A DNA stretch of 33,225 bases. It comes from Candidatus Aquidulcis sp. Its GTDB lineage: Bacteria > Chloroflexota > Limnocylindria > Limnocylindrales > Limnocylindraceae. The notes under the pieces were generated by a model, which saw only the letters and a program-made list of their open reading frames with translations, searched no databases and was not told the origin of the DNA. Position numbers and translations under genes: made by a program. Location of the stretch: assembly GCA_003670455.1 (NCBI GenBank), contig QWRK01000005.1, positions 1 through 33,225 on the forward strand, read 5' to 3'. Positions 1-8,885 of the stretch are shown here, in pieces (position 1 is the first letter of the stretch; the number at the start of each line of letters is the position of its first letter).

Positions 1-75
1 CTTGTGCTCATGTTCCTGCTCAATCTCGTGGCAGTAATCCTTCGTGCGCGACTGTCGCGCACGATCCAGTGGTGA
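1..75 (+). CDS. pstA: Phosphate ABC transporter permease PstA, C-terminal fragment (5' end outside window)
   Basis: Frame 1 reads [24 protein letters not shown]-stop, a typical hydrophobic PstA tail, immediately before pstB. Confidence 0.7.
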   Translation, partial: LVLMFLLNLVAVILRARLSRTIQW

Positions 76-91
76 GGTACCGTCTGTGTCG

Positions 92-949
92 ATGAACGAG
101 CGTGAGCCAGTGACCAAGCCTTCAGTGAGCCAGATCGGCGCGAGCGCCCCATCGGGTGCTACCGAGGCCACCTCCGCATCATCGACAAATCCCGCACTAC
201 TCCTAGAGAACGTCAGCTGCTGGTATGGCGGCTTCCGTGCGGTGCGCGAGGTAAGCCTCGCCATTCCACGGAACAAGGTCACGGCGCTGATCGGCCCTTC
301 CGGCTGCGGCAAGAGCACGCTGCTCCGCTCCATCAACCGCATGAACGACCTTGTGCCCGGATTCCGCATGGAGGGGGAGATCGCCTTTGAGGGCACGTCG
401 GTACACTCCCGCGCAACGGACGTGATTGATCTTCGCCGCCGCGTCGGCATGGTCTTCCAGAAACCAAACCCATTCCCAAAGTCCATCTTCGAGAACGTGG
501 CATTCGGGCTTCGCCTTCTCGGCGAGACCACAGGCATCGATGCCCTCGTTGAGGAGAGCCTCCGCGCCGCGGCTCTCTGGGACGAGGTGAAAGATAAGCT
601 CGATCAACCTGGGCTCTCCCTCTCGGGCGGGCAGCAGCAGCGCCTCTGCATCGCACGAGCCATCGCCATTCGCCCTGAAGTGATCTTGATGGACGAGCCA
701 TGCTCAGCACTAGATCCAAAGTCCACGCTGCAGATCGAAGAGCTGATGCGCAAGCTGATTCGCGATTACACGATCGTGATCGTGACGCACAACATGCAGC
801 AGGCGGCACGTGCGTCGGACTACACCGTCTTCCTCACCATGGGCGACGATCGTGCCGGCTATGTGGTGGAGCAGGGCGAGACGGGGAAGATCTTCACAGC
901 GCCACAGCAGCAGCTCACCGCCGACTACGTCTCGGGCCGATTCGGCTGA
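92..949 (+). CDS. pstB: Phosphate ABC transporter ATP-binding protein PstB
   Basis: Walker [31 protein letters not shown], signature [14 protein letters not shown], Walker [14 protein letters not shown]. Start placed at ATG 92 (MNEREPV), inside the listed ORF 44-949. Confidence 0.95.
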   Translation: MNEREPVTKPSVSQIGASAPSGATEATSASSTNPALLLENVSCWYGGFRAVREVSLAIPRNKVTALIGPSGCGKSTLLRSINRMNDLVPGFRMEGEIAFEGTSVHSRATDVIDLRRRVGMVFQKPNPFPKSIFENVAFGLRLLGETTGIDALVEESLRAAALWDEVKDKLDQPGLSLSGGQQQRLCIARAIAIRPEVILMDEPCSALDPKSTLQIEELMRKLIRDYTIVIVTHNMQQAARASDYTVFLTMGDDRAGYVVEQGETGKIFTAPQQQLTADYVSGRFG

Positions 950-1032
950 TCTGCCTTCGCGGGGATACCCCGCCAGTACGCGCCTCTCCATAGGCTTGCG
1001 ACCCGCCCAATAACCCGCTCGTAGGAGTCGGT

Positions 1033-1650
1033 ATGCAAACAGAGCGAACTCTCTTGACGTCGCGTCACGCCGTGCGGGCCGTGGTCGTGGCAGGCGCCCT
1101 GGTGATTGGGGCGACTGTTGGTCGAACCAGCGCCGCGTTTACCGCTACGGCGCCAGTCACTGGCGGGGCAACCTCTGGAGTCGTCTCGTTGAGTACGGGC
1201 GGTGTGCAGCAGCTCACCTTCGGTGGCGCAACACTCACCAACATTGGTCCGGGCGCAACGTTTACCCAAACCATCACGGTGCTCAACGAATCAACGGTAA
1301 CCACACCATCAGACCTGACCGAGATTGCGCTGTGGAGTGATCTCACTGGAACGTCGACCGCCTCCTCTGGACTTGGCGCCGCGCTGCAGGTAACGATCAC
1401 GCGCAGCATTGGCGGTGGGGGCGCGGAGACGCTTTATTCCGGTGCACTGAACGGGCTATCGGCCTTTGGCTCGTTCGCAGCGCCGATCGGCGCAGCATGG
1501 AGTTCACAGAATGGAGGAGCGGTGACGGGCGCAACGGCGAAGAGCGCGGCCTACACGTTCACCTTCACGCTGCCAGCAAGTGCCACTACAGGCGCTGACT
1601 CTTCGGTCGCTGCGACCTTCACCTTTGAGGCGCGCAACAAGACGCAATGA
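1033..1650 (+). CDS. Secreted TasA/camelysin-like protein with SipW-type signal peptide
   Basis: AGGAG 6 nt upstream of the ATG; N-terminal hydrophobic segment followed by AAFTATAPVTGGATSGVVSL, similar to SipW-dependent substrates; beta-rich Thr/Ser/Ala body; followed directly by a signal peptidase gene. Confidence 0.6.
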   Translation: MQTERTLLTSRHAVRAVVVAGALVIGATVGRTSAAFTATAPVTGGATSGVVSLSTGGVQQLTFGGATLTNIGPGATFTQTITVLNESTVTTPSDLTEIALWSDLTGTSTASSGLGAALQVTITRSIGGGGAETLYSGALNGLSAFGSFAAPIGAAWSSQNGGAVTGATAKSAAYTFTFTLPASATTGADSSVAATFTFEARNKTQ

Positions 1651-2492
1651 GTCGGGCTGGCTGGGGCGCCGCCGCGCTCACACTTCTCCTTGCAACGCAG
1701 CTTGCCGGACTGCGGATGCTCGTTGTATCAGGGAACTCAATGTCGCCAAGCATTCGCGACGGCGACCTGGTCTTCACAGCGCGAGTGTGGCGAGGCGGTG
1801 AGGTGGGCGATGTGGTGTTGGTGGAGCGACCGAGTGATGGCCAGTTGCTTCTACACCGCGTCATCGAGCAGGGTGCGGGGTGGCGTCGAACACAGGGTGA
1901 CGCCAGCCTCAGCCCCGACGCCGAGCGCATCTCCGACGCGGCGGTGTTGGGCGGGCTTGCCGCAGTGATCCCCACCAGCCTCCTCGCCTCGCTTCCGCTC
2001 GACCTTGTTGCGGCACAGTTCAGTGCCGGGAGGAGCGTCAACGTGGGCATCACCTCCGCGCTAGGGGCGCGTGCGGAGATGAGCGGCCCAACGTTGGTGG
2101 GTGCCGATGTGCGCGGCCAGCTCCTTCCGGGAGGGCGGGCAACGTGGACGCTCATGCTCACGCCGTGCCTAACGGGGGTGGCGGGCGAGTGTGCTGGCGC
2201 CACCAATACGCTGCGTGTTGATCCGGACCGATTCGCGCCGATCGCGACGAGTGCCATCGCCCGATCACTCCGACTTACCAGCACCTGTCGCCCAGTTGGC
2301 AGCACAGCCTGGACCGCTTCCGCTGACCTCTTCACCGCCGCATGGAGTGCGGCGAATCTTGCAACGGGGCGACTCGCGTCACTCTCTGCGGGCGCCGCCG
2401 CGAGCGAGTGCCAGATCCAAGTAACCCTCCTCGGGAGTATCACTGCCGCCAATGCGACCATCTCACTCCCGCTGCGCTGGGGGCCAGAGTGA
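1647..2492 (+). CDS. Signal peptidase I, SipW/ER-type (S26B-like), with C-terminal extension
   Basis: SGNSMSPSIRDGDLVF (catalytic Ser box) and LLHRVIE (His in place of Lys); ATGA overlap with the upstream gene. Confidence 0.75.
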   Translation: MSRAGWGAAALTLLLATQLAGLRMLVVSGNSMSPSIRDGDLVFTARVWRGGEVGDVVLVERPSDGQLLLHRVIEQGAGWRRTQGDASLSPDAERISDAAVLGGLAAVIPTSLLASLPLDLVAAQFSAGRSVNVGITSALGARAEMSGPTLVGADVRGQLLPGGRATWTLMLTPCLTGVAGECAGATNTLRVDPDRFAPIATSAIARSLRLTSTCRPVGSTAWTASADLFTAAWSAANLATGRLASLSAGAAASECQIQVTLLGSITAANATISLPLRWGPE

Positions 2493-3256
2493 GTCGGCAC
2501 CGTTCGTGGCTGCGAGTTGCTGTGCCACTCGCGCTCATCGCCCTAGCAACCTCGGGTGCCGCCTGGTCGCCTCGGCTCGACCTCTCAGTCACCTCTGGCA
2601 CGTGGAGCGCCCCGGGCGGCATCAACAGTGGGCTCCGCCTCTGGTACGACGCCGCAGAGGCGGGAACCATGGCGCTCTCGCCACGCCTTCGCTACTGGTT
2701 CGACAAGTCGGGCCAGGCACAACATGCGCCCGTAAGTGCAGGACCATTTCAACCCTACCCAACGGTGACAGCGGGAGTGACCGGCCTGCAGTTCAGCGGT
2801 GCGGCGGTGCAGCTGCCAACTAGCATTCCCCTGGAGCCGATGACGGTGATGATCGTCTTTCGCCAAAGCAACGATGGGCTCAGCCATCCGCTCATGGGGA
2901 GTCGGACGCGCTTCTCTGGCATCACGATGGAGTTTGGTCGACTGCGTGTGTATAGCAATGGCCAGGTAGTTGGTGCCACTACCGCTCGCACTGCCACCGG
3001 GCTGACCATCACCACCGTGCGCACCGCCGCAGGAGCGGCCGACGGCTTTCAGTACAACGGAGGAGCGGAAACGTCGTTCAACATCACCACGACGGAGAGC
3101 ATGAACTGGATCGGCGGGATGTTCGTTGCTGGGACAGCGAAGTATTTTGTCGGCACCATCATGGAGGTGGTGATTTGGGGAAGGTCGCTCTCACCGAGTG
3201 AGCTGCAGGCGGCACACCGCGCGCTTGGTGCGAAGTGGGGGATTAGCGTCCCTTGA
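2489..3256 (+). CDS. Secreted LamG/concanavalin A-like domain protein
   Basis: GTG start at 2489 overlaps the previous TGA (GTGA); signal-like N-terminus VAVPLALIALATSGAAW; LRLWYDAAE...YWFDKSGQ...VVIWGRSLSPSELQAAHRALGAKWGI is typical of LamG-like proteins. Confidence 0.65.
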   Translation: MSRHRSWLRVAVPLALIALATSGAAWSPRLDLSVTSGTWSAPGGINSGLRLWYDAAEAGTMALSPRLRYWFDKSGQAQHAPVSAGPFQPYPTVTAGVTGLQFSGAAVQLPTSIPLEPMTVMIVFRQSNDGLSHPLMGSRTRFSGITMEFGRLRVYSNGQVVGATTARTATGLTITTVRTAAGAADGFQYNGGAETSFNITTTESMNWIGGMFVAGTAKYFVGTIMEVVIWGRSLSPSELQAAHRALGAKWGISVP

Positions 3257-4367
3257 GGATTCGGCGCGGGAGTAGGAGGGCGATCTTCCCGATTAACCCG
3301 ATACCAGCGGCGCCAGCGAGCGCGTAGGGAACAGCAATCGTTAGTAGGTACTGTGGCCACTTGGTTGGCCAGAAGAACAGCGCAACAGCGCCCAGCCCAA
3401 GCCAGATTGCATAGACCGGTCGCTTGCGGGCAAGTGGGACGAGGCCAATCAGCGCGAGCGGCAGCATCCAGAAATCGAACTTCACGAGGAAGATGTTCTG
3501 GTCGTCGTGCCACGGCACGGACTGCAGGAGCCAGATCAGCTGCTGCCACATTGGAAATCCGGTGGATTGCACCTGCTCGCTTGTGGCGTAGTCGGGGTGG
3601 TAGGCGGCACTGGCGATCAGCCGACCGATCGGGTCGCTCCAGAGGTACGGATTCACCGCAAAGAAGGCGAGCGCAGCGATAGCGCTCCAGCCAAGCGCAT
3701 CCTTGAGCCTGAGTGTCTCGCCGCGTCGCGTGCGACGGAGGCGATCGACGACGATCGCGAGACCGGCGATGGCGTACGGATACTTTGCGCCGACAGCGAG
3801 GCCAATGCCAATTGCCGAGGCCACGTAGGCGAGCCGCCGGCGACGTGCGCTGGAGATACCGCGTGCGAACTCGTAGAGCGCCACGCCCAGCAGTGAGAAG
3901 AGGAGCGGCACCGATTCGAGCATCACTTGGCTGGTGTACTTGATGACCCAGGTGCTCGTCGCAAGAAGGATCCCCGCAACCGGGCTGACCACCGCCAAGG
4001 CGGTGACGGCGAGTACGCCGAACGCTACCTCCATGCGGCGTACCGCAGCGAGCGTCGGCCGATGCATCAGCTCGTAGGGGTTGGCCGTAACGGGGAGCTC
4101 TGGAATGCGCTGAATCGGCTCCATGCCGAGCATCACTGAGGCGATCAGGATCTTCACAAACTGTGGATGCTCAATGCGGTAGTTGTCCTCAAGCAAGATC
4201 GCAGGGTTTCCGGTGCGAATCTCGTCGGCCAAGATCTGGCCAGCGCGCATGTAGTCATCCTCATCGAAGTCGATTGGGAGTCGCGCCGCCTGCTGGTGCA
4301 GGAGCAGCGAGAGGGCGGTGATCAGTCCGACGGCGCCGAGCCTAAGGGCTTGGGATGAGCGGGTCAT
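3243..4367 (-). CDS. GT-C membrane glycosyltransferase, GT39/PMT/ArnT-like
   Basis: Multi-TM protein with FDEDDYMRAGQ near the N-terminus and HPQFVKILIA, resembling the PMT 'HPPLGKLLIA' motif; ATGA overlap with pgl. Confidence 0.65.
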   Translation of the reverse strand: MTRSSQALRLGAVGLITALSLLLHQQAARLPIDFDEDDYMRAGQILADEIRTGNPAILLEDNYRIEHPQFVKILIASVMLGMEPIQRIPELPVTANPYELMHRPTLAAVRRMEVAFGVLAVTALAVVSPVAGILLATSTWVIKYTSQVMLESVPLLFSLLGVALYEFARGISSARRRRLAYVASAIGIGLAVGAKYPYAIAGLAIVVDRLRRTRRGETLRLKDALGWSAIAALAFFAVNPYLWSDPIGRLIASAAYHPDYATSEQVQSTGFPMWQQLIWLLQSVPWHDDQNIFLVKFDFWMLPLALIGLVPLARKRPVYAIWLGLGAVALFFWPTKWPQYLLTIAVPYALAGAAGIGLIGKIALLLPRRILKGR

Positions 4368-5134
4368 GCGGGCAGGTTAGCCGCCGACGCGGTATCGAGG
4401 AGCCACGTTGCCGTGGGGATCAGTGCCCCCTTCGCTGGTGCGTCGGCCACCGCTGTGGAGTTGTTGAAGATGCGCGCGAGTGCCTCGGCCTTGCCGGCGC
4501 CTGGGGCGAGGGCAATCACCGCGCGTGCACTGACAAGCACGCCGAGCGAGAAGGAGAGGCGCGGCACGTGCGGCTCAATGTGTGTTGGGGCTGGTACTCC
4601 TGCGGCAACTTGCGCCCCCTCTAGCGCGAGCGGGGAGCCAGGGAAGACGCTCAAGCAGTGCCCATCGCCGCCAATGCCGATCAGCACCAGGTCGAAGATG
4701 GGGAAGCCCGTCGGCGTGTGCGGAACCCCAGCAGCTCGCAGCTCCTCGAGATAGGCGCTCACCGCGGTTGGCGCATCGGCGGCAGTCGTGGGCCAGGGGT
4801 GAACAGCGCTGGGGGAGAGTGGGGAGGGTGCCCCATCAGCGCTCGCGCTCAGCAGTTGTGCGTCGAGCGGGGAGACGTTCGAGAGCGGGTCAGCACGTGG
4901 CACGAAGCGGTCATCACCGAACCAGATCTGCGTTTGTGCCCATGGCATTCGGTCGGCTCGTGAGGGTTCGCGCAGCGCGCGATAGAGCGCCGCAGGAGTT
5001 GAACCCCCCGTTGTGCAGAGGTGAAAGACGCCGCGCGCGGCAACGGCGGCGGTCGCCGCCTCGATGATCTGGTCCGCAGCTGCTTCTGCAACGCCCTGGG
5101 CGTCGACGAGCACGCGAACCGTAGGGAGGCTCAT
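4364..5134 (-). CDS. pgl: 6-phosphogluconolactonase
   Basis: TTGGSTPAALYRAL, WFGDDRFVP, SNVSPLDAQLL, LIGIGGDGHCLSVFPGSP; located between opcA and the operon end. Confidence 0.9.
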   Translation of the reverse strand: MSLPTVRVLVDAQGVAEAAADQIIEAATAAVAARGVFHLCTTGGSTPAALYRALREPSRADRMPWAQTQIWFGDDRFVPRADPLSNVSPLDAQLLSASADGAPSPLSPSAVHPWPTTAADAPTAVSAYLEELRAAGVPHTPTGFPIFDLVLIGIGGDGHCLSVFPGSPLALEGAQVAAGVPAPTHIEPHVPRLSFSLGVLVSARAVIALAPGAGKAEALARIFNNSTAVADAPAKGALIPTATWLLDTASAANLPA

Positions 5135-6312
5135 CCGATCAGCGCGCTCATGGTGCGAAGGATCGCCGGCGAGAGAGGATCAACTTCGCCAAATTCGAGC
5201 GACTCACTCAGCAGCGTCGCCTCGGTCCAACGTGGTGCCTGGAAGGTTCGCTCATGCACCACGGCCCCGTTGATCTTTGCGATTGCACGGGTTGAGGTGG
5301 AATCGGCACGTACCTCAAGATCGAAGTGATCGCCTCGCCGATCAGCAGCAATGCGTACCGCGATCGTTGTACCAGCACCGAGCACCGACTCAACGAGGTT
5401 CAACTCAACGGCAATTGCGTGACGTAGTGGGTCATGCAGCTCGGCACGCCATCCTGGGCCCTCTCCTAAGTGCAGTGGCGTCTTAATTGAAGCCTTAAGC
5501 CGTGAGGCGAGCCACGCCACGTGATAGGCGGGGCGTACGACATTGATCGACGCGCTGGAGCCCTTTCCGCCTGAGTAGTCAATGGAGATCTTGTTGATGG
5601 CACTGAGGAATGGGGTCGCCGCCTCTTCGTCGAACATCGTGGCGATAGAGTCGCGCCAACGCCCCTGGCGCAGTAGTGCGAAGTCGGTGAGTGCGACACC
5701 GGCGCTCTCAGCTGCGGCGAAGAGGGTGCGAATGGTTGCGAGGCCATCGCTCGGTTGCGTTGCACCATCAATAATCACGCGGTCAACTCCGCGCAAGAGT
5801 TGACGAACGTCGTTCTCGGCTGCGTTTACTGGGGCATCCCACCAGAGAAGCGTCGGTAGATCATGGAGGGAGAGCGGCGGCACGATGCTTGCGAGGTGAT
5901 GCGCCGCAGGGCCACCAACATCAATCCAGAGCAACTCGGTGCATGCCGAGGTGCCGTCGCCGCGTGGTGTCACTGCGCAAAACACTTCAAGTCGTGCAGC
6001 GAAGGTGGCGGGACCCTCTGGGTCACGCGGAACAATGAAGAGGGTGCGCGATGGGTTGCGCGGCAACGTCGCCAAGATGGAGGCCGCGTGCGCGGCGCGT
6101 TCGGCACCGTTGGCAACAACGGCAAGGTTCATCACGCCGGTGCGTACCGCAATCGGCTCGGCCGTGGTTGCGTCGGCAGGCGAGTCAGAGACAAGGAAGC
6201 GGCGCGCCTCGCTGCTCGCCCAGAGCTTGGCGAGGAGGGCGTCAGCCTCAGCAACGGTGGTGGCGCTTGAAGACCAGCGGAGTGACGAAGCGAGGATGGA
6301 GTTGAGGCTCAT
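5131..6312 (-). CDS. opcA: Glucose-6-phosphate dehydrogenase assembly protein OpcA
   Basis: OpcA-like architecture (RTGVMNLAVVA..., LHDLPTLLWWDAPV, RVIIDGA, DFALLRQGRWRDSIATMFDE); directly after zwf. Confidence 0.85.
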   Translation of the reverse strand: MSLNSILASSLRWSSSATTVAEADALLAKLWASSEARRFLVSDSPADATTAEPIAVRTGVMNLAVVANGAERAAHAASILATLPRNPSRTLFIVPRDPEGPATFAARLEVFCAVTPRGDGTSACTELLWIDVGGPAAHHLASIVPPLSLHDLPTLLWWDAPVNAAENDVRQLLRGVDRVIIDGATQPSDGLATIRTLFAAAESAGVALTDFALLRQGRWRDSIATMFDEEAATPFLSAINKISIDYSGGKGSSASINVVRPAYHVAWLASRLKASIKTPLHLGEGPGWRAELHDPLRHAIAVELNLVESVLGAGTTIAVRIAADRRGDHFDLEVRADSTSTRAIAKINGAVVHERTFQAPRWTEATLLSESLEFGEVDPLSPAILRTMSALIG

Positions 6313-6333
6313 CGGTGTTGCGCCTCTACCGGC

Positions 6334-7946
6334 TTAGAGGCGGCGCCAGCGGCGCCCCTCTCGGGTGAGGAGCTCGTCTGCGGCCTCGGGGCCCCAGGTG
6401 CCCGATGTGTAGTTCGGCATCTCTGGCTCGGCGCCGGCGATCCAGGCATCGATGATTGGATCGACGATCCGCCAGGCCGCCTCAACCTCGTCGGCGCGCG
6501 TGAAGAGCGACGCGTCGCCCAACAGTGCGTCAAGGATCAGCGTCTCGTAGGCGTCGGGGCTCTCCACAGTGAAGGCCGATCCGTAGGCGAAGTCCATGTT
6601 CACTGGGCGAACGTCGATCCCAAGACCAGGGACCTTCGCCGCGAAGCGCATGAGGATCCCCTCGTCAGGCTGAATGCGAATGACGAGGAGGTTCGGCTCC
6701 GGCTCATCGCCGACCGTAGGGAAGAGGCGCTGTGGAACATCCTTGAACTGGATGGCGATCTCGGTGGCCCGCTTTGGGAGACGCTTTCCGGCACGCAGGT
6801 AGAAGGGGACACCGGCCCAGCGCCAGTCATCAATCTCCAGGCGTGCGGCGACGAAGGTTTCGGTTTCGCTCTCGGGGTCAACAGCAGGTTCGCTGCGATA
6901 GCCCGTCGCCTCGGTCGCCCCAACCCAGCCTGGCCCGTATTGGCCGCGAACTACCGACTGATCAACCTTCTCAACAGGGATCGGGCGGATGGCGCGGAGC
7001 ACCTTGACCTTCTCGTCGCGCAGGGCATCGGCCTCAAGGTTTGCCGGTGGCTCCATTGCCACCAGCGTCAGAAGCTGGAGTAGATGGTTCTGCAGGATGT
7101 CGCGCAGCGCGCCCGTCTCTTCATAGAATGCGCCGCGACCCTCCACACCGATCGACTCGGCCACCGTGATCTGCACATGGTCGATGTAGCGGCGGTGCCA
7201 GATCGGCTCAAAGATCAGGTTGCCGAAGCGGAAGATCAGAATGTTGCGCACCGTCTCCTTGCCCAGGTAGTGGTCGATGCGATAGACCTGCGACTCACGG
7301 AAGACCTTGCCAACCTCGCGGTTGAGCTTGACCGCCGTCTCAAGGTCGCGGCCGAACGGCTTCTCGATGACGATGCGACGCCAGCCTCCATCGGCCGTCT
7401 CGTGGTCAAGGCCCGCAGCACCAAGGCTCCGCACAATCTCTGGGAACGATGAGGCCGGTGTCGCGAGGTAGTAGAGGCGATTCCCATCGGTGCCGGACTC
7501 GGTGTCGATAGCGGCGAGCTTGGTCGACAGCGACGCGTATGCCGCTGGCTCGTCAAAACCACCCTGGTGGTAGGTGATGCGCGCAGCGAACGTCGCCCAT
7601 CGCTCTTCGTCTACTGGGGTGATCCGCGCATGCTTATCGAGTGAGGCGCGCAGCGCGGTGCGGATCTCCTGATCACTGAACGGGCGTCGGCCGAAGCAGA
7701 CGAGTGCGAATCGCTCTGGGAGCAGGTTGCCAACCCAGAGGTGGAAGAGCGCTGGGACAACCTTGCGGTGCGCGAGGTCACCCGTTGCACCAAAGAGAAC
7801 CACCACATGCGGATCAGGAACGCGCTCGATGCGCAGTCCTGCGCGAAGTGGGTTCTTCGCCCCCTTCTTCGCCGCAGGCTTTCGCGTCTTCTTGCCGAGT
7901 CGAAGATCGCGAATTGTTGCGTGCCCCTCAGGGGGCGTTTGCGGAC

Positions 7947-7950
<4 letters not shown>
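6334..7950 (-). CDS. zwf: Glucose-6-phosphate 1-dehydrogenase
   Basis: VLFGATGDLAHRKVVPALF, RIVIEKPFGRDLETA, YRIDHYLGKETVRNILIFRFGN; GTG start overlaps gnd TGA. Confidence 0.96.
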
Positions 7951-8846
<896 letters not shown>

Positions 8847-8885
8847 GATCTCCCCCTTCACTATTGGTGGTTGTACTTCCCGATG

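Noticed and set aside
950-1032. Possible c-di-GMP or other riboswitch before the TasA-like gene
   Set aside because: Attractive for a matrix-like gene, but I could not match the conserved residues of the GEMM class; only a simple GC hairpin is visible.
1619-2500. 293-aa minus-strand ORF opposite the signal peptidase
   Set aside because: Shadow ORF in GC-rich sequence; Ser/Arg/Pro-rich with no recognisable motif, while the plus strand has clear S26 motifs and coupled starts.
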